A stretch of 64,000 nt of DNA from CAWDPQ01 sp963804245. GTDB lineage: Bacteria > Acidobacteriota > Vicinamibacteria > Vicinamibacterales > 2-12-FULL-66-21. Below are positions 52,184 to 62,300 of this stretch, one piece after another. Both the position numbers and the translations under genes were made by a program. The stretch spans positions 186,001-250,000 of the forward strand of contig CAWDPQ010000007.1 in NCBI GenBank assembly GCA_963804245.1. The letters are read 5' to 3'. The stretch's first letter is position 1; every line of letters begins with the position of its first letter. The notes below the pieces were generated by a model that had not been told where the DNA came from, made no database searches, and saw only the letters and a list, made by a program, of their open reading frames with translations.

Positions 52184-53983
52184 ATGGATTCATCGCGCTT
52201 CAACCGCCCTCAATACTGGGTCCTTGCGGCTGTCTTGTTCCTGCTGGTCACCGCATCGGGGATTTTCTATCTCGCCAACCGCGCCCCAGCGGTGCCCTCG
52301 ATTGCCTTCTCCGAATTCCTGCAGCAGATCGAAAGCAACGCGGTCGGTCAGGTCACCTTCAACGAACGCGGCATCGACGTCATCTATAAGGACGGCTCGC
52401 GGGCGCAAACGGTCGCACCCGCCGAGTTCATCGCCGCCAACTCGGTTTTCCTGCAGGATCTCATCCGCCGCAACATTCGCTTCGAGGCGGCTCCGACGCC
52501 CGAACCCGGGGCGCTCAGCTGGAGCGCGATGGCGACGGCGGCGGCATTCTTCGCCCTCCTCGCGTTCACCGTCTATCGGACAACAGCGGGACGTATCCCG
52601 ACGATCTCCGGACGCGCTCGCGTCGCCGAGCGCGGCGAGCACGTCGTGACTTTTCAGGACGTGGCTGGTGTTGACGAGGCCAAAGACGAAGTGAAGGAAA
52701 TCGTGGACTTCCTTCGCGAGCCGACGCGCTTCTCCGCCATCGGCGGCCGTATCCCGAAGGGTGTTCTCCTCGTCGGACCGCCCGGGACCGGCAAGACGCT
52801 GCTGGCCCGCTCGATCGCCGGCGAGGCCGGCGTGCCGTTCCTCTTTGCCAGCGGTTCCGACTTCGTGGAGATGTATGCGGGCGTCGGCGCCGCGCGCGTG
52901 CGCCGCCTGTTCCGTGATGCGCGCCGCCACAAGTCCTGCATCGTGTTCATCGACGAGCTCGATGCCGTGGGCCGAAGCCGAGGCGGCAACTCGCTCAGCC
53001 ACGAAGAGCGCGAACAGACGCTCAACCAGCTTCTCGTCGAGATGGACGGCTTCGAGTCCCACCAGGGTATCGTCGTCGTCGCCGCCACGAACCGTCAGGA
53101 CATCCTCGATCCCGCCCTGCTGCGGCCGGGCCGATTCGATCGCCAGGTGACCGTCGGAAATCCGGACCTCAAAGGCCGCGAGGCCATTCTGCGGGTTCAT
53201 GCGCGAAAGATTCAGATGGATCCGGAAGTGGATCTGCGATCGATTGCGCGCGGCACACCGGGTTTTTCCGGCGCCGACCTCGCCAACCTGGTGAACGAAG
53301 CCGCTCTCTATGCTGGACGCGCCGGCCGCTCCCTCGTCGTCGACGACGACATGCAGGAAGCGCGGGACAAGGTGCTGATGGGCGTCGAGCGCCGCTCGGT
53401 GGTCCTGAGCGAGCTCGATCGAGTCAATTGCGCGTACCATGAGGCGGGCCACGCTGTCGTCGCCGCGCTCCTGCCCAAGGCCGACCCGCTTCACAAGGTC
53501 ACGATCGTCCCGCGCGGCCGGGCGATGGGCGTGACGATGCAGCTGCCTGAAGCCGATCGGCACACCTATACGAAGGACTATCTCGAAACGCAGGTGGCCG
53601 TCCTGATGGGTGGGCGCGTCGCGGAAGAGCTCTTCATGAACCACATGACGAGCGGCGCGTCGAACGATATCGAGCGGGCAACCGACATCGCACAGCACAT
53701 GGTGTGCGAGTGGGGCATGTCAGAGCTCGGGCCGCTCGCCTACCGCAAGCCTGGCAACAATTTCGAGGCCGATCGTGCACACGCCGTCAGCGAGGCCACG
53801 GCGCAGCGGGTGGACGACGAGATCCGCAAGGTCGTCATCAACGCCTACGACCACGCCCGCTGGATCATCGAGCGGAACCGCCAGGCCGTCGAAATGATGG
53901 CGCAGGCGCTGCTCCAGGACGAATCACTCGAAGCGAACGAGATTAAGGCCTTGCTGCTCAAGGCCGACGCTCGGCTGAACTGA
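52184..53983 (+). CDS. ftsH: Membrane-bound ATP-dependent zinc metalloprotease FtsH
   Basis: The 599-residue protein has two transmembrane segments flanking a periplasmic domain (about 8-125), an AAA+ domain with Walker A GPPGTGKT (198-205), FIDELDAVGRSR and RPGRFDRQV, and an M41 peptidase with HEAGH (419-423) and a third ligand near Asp495 (ASNDIERAT). It degrades misfolded membrane proteins and short-lived regulators. ATG 52184 is preferred to a longer frame from 52103, because the membrane segment begins right after it. A 5' leader with hairpins precedes it. FtsH is often essential. Confidence 0.93.
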   Translation: MDSSRFNRPQYWVLAAVLFLLVTASGIFYLANRAPAVPSIAFSEFLQQIESNAVGQVTFNERGIDVIYKDGSRAQTVAPAEFIAANSVFLQDLIRRNIRFEAAPTPEPGALSWSAMATAAAFFALLAFTVYRTTAGRIPTISGRARVAERGEHVVTFQDVAGVDEAKDEVKEIVDFLREPTRFSAIGGRIPKGVLLVGPPGTGKTLLARSIAGEAGVPFLFASGSDFVEMYAGVGAARVRRLFRDARRHKSCIVFIDELDAVGRSRGGNSLSHEEREQTLNQLLVEMDGFESHQGIVVVAATNRQDILDPALLRPGRFDRQVTVGNPDLKGREAILRVHARKIQMDPEVDLRSIARGTPGFSGADLANLVNEAALYAGRAGRSLVVDDDMQEARDKVLMGVERRSVVLSELDRVNCAYHEAGHAVVAALLPKADPLHKVTIVPRGRAMGVTMQLPEADRHTYTKDYLETQVAVLMGGRVAEELFMNHMTSGASNDIERATDIAQHMVCEWGMSELGPLAYRKPGNNFEADRAHAVSEATAQRVDDEIRKVVINAYDHARWIIERNRQAVEMMAQALLQDESLEANEIKALLLKADARLN

Positions 53984-54004
53984 AACCGTTCTTCCCCCCG
54001 GGAC

Positions 54005-54038
54005 GGCCGCCTCGGCGTCGCGAGACGTCGCGGCGGCC
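54005..54038. terminator. Hairpin between ftsH and the convergent methyltransferase gene
   Basis: GGCCGCC (54005-54011) pairs with GGCGGCC (54032-54038), with further GC pairing inside (GTCGC/GCGAC). It sits 22 bp after the ftsH stop, with no long U-tract. It could serve both strands. Confidence 0.5.
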
Positions 54039-54048
54039 TAAACACTCT

Positions 54049-54633
54049 TCAACCTTCCCGACACACAATCATCAGCCCGGACGCCCAGGCCAGCTTCACC
54101 GCGACAAAACCCCGCTTCGCTTGCAGCTCCTCGATGAGCGCGGCCACCTTGACGTCGTGCCCCGGCGGCCAGTTGGCCTGCGGCAACAGATCGTCGATCA
54201 GGTAGATGCCGCCCGCTCGCAGCAATCCGAGCGTGAGGTCGAGATGGCTGAATTTCCCCGGCCACGAGTCGGCGTAGATGAAATCGTACGGCTCGACGTC
54301 CGATCGCTCGAGAAAGTCGGCGCCGTCGACCACGTGAAACGTGACTCGTGAATCGAGACCGAGGTGCCGGCGGGCGATCTCCTGCGCAGCGGGATCGTTG
54401 TCGATGGAGTCCAGCGTCGAGCCCGCGTCCATGCCAGCCAGGATCCACGATGTGCCGACGCCGGTTCCGGTCCCGAGCTCCAGGAATCTGCCGGCCGGCT
54501 TCGAAGCCGCCAGCGTCCACAGCAATGACCCCGTTTTTCGCTCGGACGCCATCGTGAAGCCGAGACGGCTGGTGTCTCGCAGGATGCCCTCCAGCGCAGC
54601 CGGCACGCGGGGGATATCGGTATCGTTCATCAT
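54049..54633 (-). CDS. O-methyltransferase-like SAM-dependent methyltransferase
   Basis: The 194-residue protein has SAM motif I FLELGTGTGVGTSWIL, then DSIDNDPAAQEIARRHL, ADSWPGKFSHLD and GGIYLIDDLLPQANWP, the pattern of the family 3 O-methyltransferases. A longer frame upstream reads through a palindromic repeat, so I chose ATG 54633; the next codon is also ATG (54630). The substrate is unknown. It is convergent with ftsH. Confidence 0.82.
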   Translation of the reverse strand: MMNDTDIPRVPAALEGILRDTSRLGFTMASERKTGSLLWTLAASKPAGRFLELGTGTGVGTSWILAGMDAGSTLDSIDNDPAAQEIARRHLGLDSRVTFHVVDGADFLERSDVEPYDFIYADSWPGKFSHLDLTLGLLRAGGIYLIDDLLPQANWPPGHDVKVAALIEELQAKRGFVAVKLAWASGLMIVCREG

Positions 54634-54656
54634 TCGGACGACTCGTCGCGGGCAGA

Positions 54657-54711
54657 CTTCCGCCTCAAGGCGGAAGCCACAAGCGGGCAAACTTCCGCCT
54701 GAAGGGGGAAG
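54657..54711. repeat. Two CTTCCGCC-family palindromes
   Basis: CTTCCGCCT-CA-AGGCGGAAG (54657-54676) is perfect; CTTCCGCCT-GA-AGGGGGAAG (54692-54711) has one mismatch. Both are followed by GCCAC. They lie between the divergent methyltransferase and esterase genes, so here they are not terminators of convergent genes. Confidence 0.85.
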
Positions 54712-54829
54712 CCACCAATAGACAAGATAGACAGGATAGAGATGTTATCCATAGGTTGAATTCCGAGGGGATCGAATAGTAGAGTGCTCCACCCGCCCAA
54801 CAAATCGGCGTTGCAGGAGCAGGTCACTC

Positions 54830-56038
54830 ATGAAACTTTTCGTTCTGCTGTCGGCGGCTCTTCTCGTGCACGTCGCCATGGCACAGGACGGAGCTCAGTT
54901 CACACCGACATCACTCGACACGGCGCTCTCGGCGACGGCCGAGGGAAGCGAGGCCGACAAGCTCGCGGAAGGCATACGGGGCTATTTCGGCGGACGGGAG
55001 ATGCTGCTGCGCGGCGCCGCGCCGAAGATCGACGAGCTCAAAGTCGCGTGGGCGATCGAGGTCCCGCAACCGCCGGCGTCAGGGCCCGGGCCGCGGGTGG
55101 TCGCGGACGTCGGATTCTTCAACTTTCCTCTCACCAGGGTCGGCACCAGCGCGGTCTACGCCGGGGTCGCAACGCTCGCGCATGGCACCGCCTTCAGCTG
55201 GCATTACGAAGTCGGCACGGCGCGGCTCGGCGGCGGCCAGCTGGAGATCTACGAGACGCCGCCAGACAGTCGCGAGCAGGCCGGAGTCCCGAAGGGCACG
55301 GTGAAGCAGATGCCGCCGTGGGAGAGCAAGATCTTCAGCGATACCAAGCGCGATTGGTGGATCTACATCCCGTCTCAATACAAGCCGGACACGCCGGCGG
55401 CGGTGATGGTGTTTCAGGACGGCGCAGGGGCCAAGGACTTCGTTCCGGTCGTCTTCGACAATCTCATCGCCAAACGGGACATGCCGGTCACGGTTGGCAT
55501 CTTCATCCAGCCTGGCGTCTTCGGCGACGGCAAGTCCAACCGCAGCTTCGAATACGACACCCTCTCGGATCAATACGCGCGTTTCCTGCTGGAAGAGATG
55601 CTGCCGGAAACGGAGAAGACCGTGAGGCTGCGCCGCGACGCGGCCAGCCGGGCGATCGCGGGTGCGAGCAGCGGCGGCATCTGTGCGTTTACCGCGGCGT
55701 GGGAGCGCCCGGAGGAGTTCAGCAAAGTGCTCTCGTGGATCGGCAGCTTCACCAACCTGGCCTACGGCAAGAGCATGCGCGAAGGCGGGCACAACTATCC
55801 GGCGCTGATTCGCCGCACGCCAAAGAAGCCGATCCGCGTCTTCCTGCAGGACGGTGCGAACGATCTCGATAACTCAGGCGGCAATTGGCCGCTGGCCAAT
55901 CTCGCGATGGCCAAGTCGCTGGCGTTTGCCCGCTATGATTACCGGTTCGAGTATGGTCAGGGCTTCCACAACAACCGTCACGGGCGGGCCTTGCTGCCCG
56001 ACTCGCTCCGCTGGCTGTGGCGCGACTACAAGCCCTGA
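54830..56038 (+). CDS. Secreted alpha/beta-hydrolase esterase (Fes-like)
   Basis: The 402-residue protein has a signal peptide (LFVLLSAALLVHVAMAQ), an N-terminal beta domain (about 30-150) and an esterase domain of the enterochelin-esterase/esterase-D type: DWWIYIPSQY, nucleophile Ser in AGASSGGICAF, Asp in LQDGANDLDN and His in QGFHNNRHG. The natural substrate is unknown, possibly a siderophore, feruloyl or acetyl ester. AGGAG lies about 11 nt before the ATG. The stop is 25 bp before the Ser/Thr kinase gene. Confidence 0.85.
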   Translation: MKLFVLLSAALLVHVAMAQDGAQFTPTSLDTALSATAEGSEADKLAEGIRGYFGGREMLLRGAAPKIDELKVAWAIEVPQPPASGPGPRVVADVGFFNFPLTRVGTSAVYAGVATLAHGTAFSWHYEVGTARLGGGQLEIYETPPDSREQAGVPKGTVKQMPPWESKIFSDTKRDWWIYIPSQYKPDTPAAVMVFQDGAGAKDFVPVVFDNLIAKRDMPVTVGIFIQPGVFGDGKSNRSFEYDTLSDQYARFLLEEMLPETEKTVRLRRDAASRAIAGASSGGICAFTAAWERPEEFSKVLSWIGSFTNLAYGKSMREGGHNYPALIRRTPKKPIRVFLQDGANDLDNSGGNWPLANLAMAKSLAFARYDYRFEYGQGFHNNRHGRALLPDSLRWLWRDYKP

Positions 56039-56063
56039 GCCTCGATTGACCCGCTGAAAGGCC

Positions 56064-59024
56064 ATGGCCCTGCCCGGCGCACGAGCGCCAGTCGGCCTCG
56101 AACGTCACCCGCAAACGTCGTGGGTCGTCGCGAGTGTGGTCGCAGCGGCGCTCGTCTGCGCGGGCATCCAGGTGCTCGCCGTCGCCCCATTTCTGTGGCC
56201 GGCGGGCGACGGTGTGCTTCTTTCAGGAGATCCGCCGCCCGATACGCCCCTGCCCGCGCGTCCTCCACTCCTCGACACCCAGGCCGGAGCCACCGCAACG
56301 GTTGAACGTGTCGCGCCGGGAAGCCCCGCCGACCGCGCGCGAGTCAAGGCCGGCGACCGCGTGCTCGAACTGAAACGTCCAGGGCGCGACCCGATCGACC
56401 TCTCCGCGATGGCAGGAATGAACGCCGCGGCGCGCCTCGACATCTGGCGTAGCCGCTACTGGCTCGGTGTCCGCGGTCCTCTTGAATGGCACATCGCTGG
56501 CGCCGCCGGCGAGTCGCGCGCGCTGATCGAGCGCCCTGCCGCATGGAACCCTGGAGTGAGCGGCGGTTGGGCCAGTCTGCGCCTGAGCGATGTCTTGCGC
56601 ACGCTCGTCTTCTGTGGAGCGGCGCTCGCACTGTTCGTGCTGCGCAGCCGCGATCTGACGGCGTGGCTGTCCGTGCTGGCGCTCACATTCAGCGGAGTCA
56701 GCGGTGGCGGCCCGATGCGTGGTGAAGAAGCTCTGATCCCGGTCCTTGCTCCCGTACTGACGGTCTTCACGTGGATGGCCGCTCCCCTGGCATTTCCGAT
56801 CATTGCCCTCGCAATCCTGCACTTCCCTTCCCGCTCATCCCTCGTAGTTCGCCATCCCTGGATACAAGCCGTGCCTTTCATCGCCGCGGCGCCGATGATC
56901 GGCCCCTCCCTGGCAACCGCACTCTATGTCTGCGGCGTCGACGCGGCCCGCGGTATCGCGCTATGGGACGCCTCTCATCCGGGCGTCTTCTTTGTCTCCG
57001 CCGTGACCGCGCTGGCCATCAACGTCATCGCAGTCGTCGAAGGTACCTACCGCTATCGCCGCAATCACGACGCCAACGAGCGTCGCCGGATCAGGATGGC
57101 TCTTTATACGGCGGTGCCGGGCGTGCTGGCGTATGCGCTGCAGGATGGTGTCGCGATCGCCTCGGAGATCAACGGCGCCACCGCTCCTGCCTATCCGTGG
57201 CCCGTGCTGGTGTTCCTCCAGGTGCTCGTGCTGCTCCCTGCTTTCGGCCTCGTCTACGCGGTCGGCGTCGCCCGCGTGCTCGGTCCGCGCGTCGTCATTC
57301 GGCGCAGTCTGCAGTACGCACTGGCCAAGCGCACGCTGACCGTGCTCGCTCTCATCCCCGCCTTCGCCCTCGCGCTCTCGCTGTTGCGCGACCGGGAGCT
57401 GACGATCCGCCAGGTCGTGACTGGCAGCTCCGGCGTCTACCTGCTGCTCATCGCCGCATCGGTGGCAGCGTTCCGATATCGCGAGCGGGCGCAGCAGTGG
57501 CTCGATCAGCGATTTTTTCGCGAAGAATACGACGCGCGCAAGATTCTGCTCTCGCTGGCTGGCCGCGTTCGCTTCGAGACGGATCCAGCGGACCTTGCGT
57601 CGACGGTGGTCCAGCAGATAGACGAAGCGCTGCATCCCGAGACCATCGCCATCCTCGTCGCCGGCGTGGACGAAGGGGTCATGACCCCGCTCACCATTCT
57701 GCACGGCAGCGCCGAGTCGCTGCCGATCGACGGCGGGCTGGCGACGATGCTGCGGTGGTCCGATGAACCGCTCGAGATTTTCCTGCAGGATCCGCGGTCG
57801 CCGGCTCGGCGTATTCCTTCGGAAGAACAGCGATGGCTGGAGTGCACGGGCTCAGTGTTGCTGGTGCCGGTCCTCGGACAGGATCGCACGCTCATTGCCG
57901 TCATCGCGTTGGGCGCGAGACGGTCCGAGGAAGCGTACACGGCCGAGGACCGCGAGCTCCTGGCCAGCATCGCCGCGCAGATGGCGCTTGGGTTCGACGT
58001 CGCCCGTCTGCGGCGCACGCGGGAATCGGATGGTGCAAGCGAAACGACTCGGCTGGTCGCGGATCCCAGCGAGGCGATGAACGAATGCCCGCGCTGTGGA
58101 CGATGTGAAGCGGCGAACGTCATGATCTGCCCCACCGACGGCGCAGCCATGAAGCTGGTGCCCTCGGTGCCCCGGGTCGTGGACAAGAAGTACCGGCTCG
58201 AGCAATTGCTCGGGCGCGGCGGGATGGGAGCGGTCTATCGAGCCCGTGACATGCGGCTCGACCGTCTTGTCGCCGTCAAGGTCGTACGGGCGGAGCTGCT
58301 GGGCGATCGCGAGGCGCGGCGACGCTTTCACCGCGAAGCGCAGATCGTCGCCCGGCTACAACATCCATCGGTCGTCGCCATCTTCGACTACGGGAATCTG
58401 CCGGGCGGCGGCGCCTTTCTCGTGATGGAGCTCGTCCGCGGCGAAGACCTGCGCCGCGTACTGCTGCGCGAGGGCCGGCTCGAGCCGCAGCGCGCCGCGC
58501 GAATCCTGACGAACGTCTGCAGTGCGATCGAGGCCGCGCATCGCGAAGGCGTGCTGCATCGGGACCTCAAGCCGGAGAACATCCTGCTGCCGGGCGGAGA
58601 CGCGCCGGCCAAGGTGCTCGATTTCGGTGTGGCGAAGCTGATTACGGAGGACCGGCCGGAAAGCGGCGACGACCCGGACGTGGAGCCGGCGACGATAGTC
58701 ACGGCAGCCGGGATGATCGTCGGGACGCCCGCCTATATGGCACCCGAACAATTCCGGGGCACGTCGCCCGACGCGCGGACAGACGTCTTCAGTCTCGGGG
58801 TGATCGCCTATGAAATGCTCTCGGGCGAGCTGCCGTTCGGTCGAGGCAGCGTGGCAGATGTCGTGCTGGCGCAGTCCCGCGGCCTGCCCGCGCTTCAGGG
58901 CGGCGGCGACCTGTCGCCGGCGATCGAGCGAGCGATCCGCACCGCACTCGATGCGGACGCCGACCGGCGCCCTCCCTCACCGCAAGCGTTTTCTCACTTG
59001 CTGAACGCCGCGATGGGACAGTAG
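56064..59024 (+). CDS. Membrane Ser/Thr protein kinase with PDZ-like, GAF and zinc-ribbon parts
   Basis: The 986-residue protein has, in order: a membrane segment (about 20-45), a PDZ-like domain (VERVAPGSPADRARVKAGD, about 75-140), seven or so transmembrane helices (about 190-480), a GAF-like domain (about 495-655), a zinc ribbon (CPRCGRC...CPTDG, about 675-695) and a C-terminal kinase. Kinase motifs are LGRGGMGAVYRA (about 717), Lys739, HRDLKPEN with Asp834, DFG at 853-855, and APEQFRG. Its architecture suggests that an outside or membrane signal and a GAF ligand control phosphorylation. The target is unknown. It follows the esterase gene by 25 bp. Confidence 0.88.
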   Translation: MALPGARAPVGLERHPQTSWVVASVVAAALVCAGIQVLAVAPFLWPAGDGVLLSGDPPPDTPLPARPPLLDTQAGATATVERVAPGSPADRARVKAGDRVLELKRPGRDPIDLSAMAGMNAAARLDIWRSRYWLGVRGPLEWHIAGAAGESRALIERPAAWNPGVSGGWASLRLSDVLRTLVFCGAALALFVLRSRDLTAWLSVLALTFSGVSGGGPMRGEEALIPVLAPVLTVFTWMAAPLAFPIIALAILHFPSRSSLVVRHPWIQAVPFIAAAPMIGPSLATALYVCGVDAARGIALWDASHPGVFFVSAVTALAINVIAVVEGTYRYRRNHDANERRRIRMALYTAVPGVLAYALQDGVAIASEINGATAPAYPWPVLVFLQVLVLLPAFGLVYAVGVARVLGPRVVIRRSLQYALAKRTLTVLALIPAFALALSLLRDRELTIRQVVTGSSGVYLLLIAASVAAFRYRERAQQWLDQRFFREEYDARKILLSLAGRVRFETDPADLASTVVQQIDEALHPETIAILVAGVDEGVMTPLTILHGSAESLPIDGGLATMLRWSDEPLEIFLQDPRSPARRIPSEEQRWLECTGSVLLVPVLGQDRTLIAVIALGARRSEEAYTAEDRELLASIAAQMALGFDVARLRRTRESDGASETTRLVADPSEAMNECPRCGRCEAANVMICPTDGAAMKLVPSVPRVVDKKYRLEQLLGRGGMGAVYRARDMRLDRLVAVKVVRAELLGDREARRRFHREAQIVARLQHPSVVAIFDYGNLPGGGAFLVMELVRGEDLRRVLLREGRLEPQRAARILTNVCSAIEAAHREGVLHRDLKPENILLPGGDAPAKVLDFGVAKLITEDRPESGDDPDVEPATIVTAAGMIVGTPAYMAPEQFRGTSPDARTDVFSLGVIAYEMLSGELPFGRGSVADVVLAQSRGLPALQGGGDLSPAIERAIRTALDADADRRPPSPQAFSHLLNAAMGQ

Positions 59025-59041
59025 TCGAACCCTGGAACCTT

Positions 59042-59296
59042 CTACGACCGTGCAGCCAGCCGCTTATCGATTTCCGCGATGGCTGCTTCGATCTGTTTCT
59101 TGCGCACAGGATGCGCTGTGGCCGAGCCCTGCCGTTCGAGCTCGGCTTTGGCGAGACGCAACGACTCAAGTTCGCGAACACGCTCGGGATCGGCGGGTGC
59201 TGCGCCGCTGCGCCGTTTGCGCTCGGCCTCCCGCTCCTCCATCTGCTCTTGAATACGAGCGTCCGCGTCGACGAGGCCTTCTCCGGAATCACCCAT
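59042..59296 (-). CDS. Small coiled-coil hypothetical protein
   Basis: The 84-residue protein is strongly charged and helical (RIQEQMEEREAERKRR, then RVRELESLRLAKAELE and KKQIEAAIAEIDKRLAA). ATG 59296 is preferred; a longer frame from 59389 opens inside the lhr start. GAGGTGG lies about 10 nt upstream. There is no recognisable family. It is convergent with the kinase gene and divergent from lhr. Confidence 0.5.
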   Translation of the reverse strand: MGDSGEGLVDADARIQEQMEEREAERKRRSGAAPADPERVRELESLRLAKAELERQGSATAHPVRKKQIEAAIAEIDKRLAARS

Positions 59297-59352
59297 AAGA
59301 CTGCGATCCACCTCCGCGAGTTCGGTGAGAGCAACAATTGTACACACAAAGG

Positions 59353-59358
59353 TAAAAT
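59353..59358 (+). promoter_or_regulatory. Candidate -10 TAAAAT before lhr
   Basis: TAAAAT ends 5 nt before the GTG start at 59364. The transcript would then begin at the start codon or just after it, so the spacing is slightly tight. Confidence 0.35.
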
Positions 59359-59363
59359 GAAGA

Positions 59364-62300
59364 GTGGCTCGCGACGACGTTTTGCACACTTTTCATCCCG
59401 CGGTGGCGGAGTGGTTTCGGGCCTCTTTCGAGCGACCGACGCCGCCTCAGGTGCAGGGATGGCCGGCGATCGCGCGCGGCGACTCGACCTTGATCCTCGC
59501 ACCGACGGGCAGCGGCAAGACGCTGACCGCATTTCTCTGGTGCATCAATCGGCTGATGTTCGAACCGGCGCCGGCGCCGAAGGAGCGCTGCCGGGTCATC
59601 TACATTTCGCCGCTCAAAGCGCTCGCCGTCGACATCGAGCGCAACCTGCGGGCCCCGCTCGCCGGCATCGGCCATCGCGCCGTGGCGCGAAGCGACGGGC
59701 ACCAAGTACCCGTAGTGGCGATTCGGACCGGCGATACGCCAGCCGCTGAACGTGCGCGGTTCCAGCGCGAGCCGGCCGACATCCTCATCACGACACCGGA
59801 GTCGCTCTACCTTCTCCTCACGTCCAACGCCCGCGAAGCCCTTCGCTCCATCGACACGGTCATCGTCGACGAAATCCATGCCCTCGTGCCGACCAAACGC
59901 GGCGCGCACCTGGCACTCTCGCTGGAACGGCTCGAAGAGCTGACCGCCCGGAAGGTGCAGCGGATCGGTCTCTCCGCCACACAGCGCCCGCTCGACGAAG
60001 TAGCGCGGTTCCTCGGGGGAACTGTTTCAGAAGGGAGCGCCCGCGGCCCGAGCGAGGCGCGTAGTCGCCGAGCGAGAGCGCTTGGGGGTGGGCCGCCTCC
60101 GCCAAGGCTCCAGCGAGCTTCGCCGAAGCAACGAGAAGGCGAGGCCCCAAGCGCACCAAGAAAAGAGGACAGTGCTGGCCGACGAAGCAAGAAAGGCGTT
60201 CAGGATCAGCGACCAGGCGACGCCATTCAGAATGAGTTCGGCGCTGGCGCGGTAACGGGCGAATACAGACCGGTCACCATCGTCGATACCTCCGCCAAGA
60301 AACGACTGGAGCTCACCATAGAAGTGCCGGTCGAAGACATGGCCAAGATCGGCCAGCTCGAGGAAATTCCGAGCGGGCCGGCGTCGCAAGGGCCTGTCCG
60401 CAGCTCGATCTGGACCGCCATCCATCCGCGCCTGCTGGAACTGGTGCGGTCGCACCAGTCCACGCTGATATTCGTGAATAGCCGCCGGATCGCGGAACGC
60501 CTGGCCGCGGCGCTCAACGAGCTGGCCGGTGAAGTGCTGGTGCGATCGCATCATGGGTCTCTGGCCCGGCCACAGCGCATCGAGGTCGAAGATCGGCTGA
60601 AGGCCGGTCAGATTCGCGGTCTCGTCGCCACCTCGTCACTCGAGCTCGGCATCGATATGGGAGCCATCGACCTGGTGGTACAAATCGAGGCCCCACCGTC
60701 GGTTGCCAGCGGCATGCAGCGCATCGGTCGCGCCGGCCATACGATCGGCGCCGCCAGCCGCGGGATCATCGTCCCGAAATTTCGAGGCGATCTCGTGGCG
60801 TGCGCCGCCGTCACCCGCGCGATGCACGAGGCGCGGATCGAAGCCAGCCGATACCCGCGCAACCCGCTCGACGTCCTCTCGCAGCAGATCGTGGCCACGG
60901 TCGCCATGGACGACTGGGATGTCGACGACCTCTATGGCCTGCTCCGGCGGGCCGCGCCGTTCGCCGATCTGAGCCGCAGCATTTTCGAGGGCGTTCTCGA
61001 CATGTTGTCGGGTCGATATCCGTCGGACGACTTCGCCGACCTGCGGCCCCGGCTGACATGGGATCGAATCCACAACCGGGTCACCGCGCGTGAAGGGGCG
61101 AAGCGCGTCGCGGTCATCAACGGTGGGACGATTCCGGATCGCGGACTATATGGCGTATTCCTGAGCGGCGAACGCGGACCGGCCGCCCGAGTTGGCGAGC
61201 TGGACGAGGAGATGGTGTTCGAGAGCCGCGTCGGTGAGACGTTTCTGCTGGGTGCCTCGACCTGGCGGATCGAGCAGATCACCCACGACCGAGTGCTCGT
61301 CTCGCCGGCGCCAGGCGAACCGGGCAAGATGCCGTTCTGGAAGGCCGACGCCGCCGGCCGGCCGCTCGAACTGGGCCGCTACATCGGGGAGATGGTGCGC
61401 GCGCTCGGTCAGATGCCGGCCGCCGGTGCCGTCGAACGGCTCGTGCGCCACCACGATCTCGACCATCAGGCAGCGGAAAACCTGATTCGCTACCTGAACG
61501 ACCAGAAGAACGCCGTCGGGGTCGTGCCAGACGACAAGACAATCCTCATCGAGCGGTGCCGGGACGAGCTCGGTGACTGGCGGATCTGTGTCCTGACTCC
61601 GTTTGGCGGAAAGATCCACGCGCCGTGGGCGATGGCGGTCGTGGAGCGAACGAAAGCGCAAACGGGCCAGGACGTCGAGACGATGTGGACCGACGACGGG
61701 TTCGTGGTGAGGTTTCCGGAGACGGAGGAGCCTCCGGATCCGCGCTTGATGGTGCCATCTGCCGAGGAAGTCGAGTCGCTCGTTCTGAAGCAACTGGGCG
61801 GGACCGCACTTTTCGCGGCGAAGTTTCGTGAGGCGGCGGGCCGGGCGTTGCTGCTGCCGAAACGCAGACCAGGAGGCAGGAGTCCTCTCTGGCAGCAGAG
61901 GAAGCGCGCTGCCGACCTGCTGGCCGTCGCGTCACGGTTCGGATCGTTTCCGATGCTGCTCGAGGCCTACCGCGAGTGCCTACGCGACGTATTCGACATT
62001 CCGTCGCTGGTCTCCACATTGCGACGGATCGAGATGCGTGAGGTCAGGACGGTCACCGTTGACTCCGCGATCCCTTCACCGTTTGCCTCCGCGCTGTTGT
62101 TCACCTACGTCGCCAACTATCTCTACGACGGAGACGCTCCCCTCGCCGAGCGGCGCGCGCAGGCACTGGCGATCGATCAGGTTCAACTGAAGGAGCTGCT
62201 GGGCGAAGCCGAGCTCAGAGAGCTGTTGGACGCGGACGCGCTCGGCGACGTCGAAGCGCAGCTGCAGCAACTGGACGAAGGCCACCGCGCCAAATCGGTC

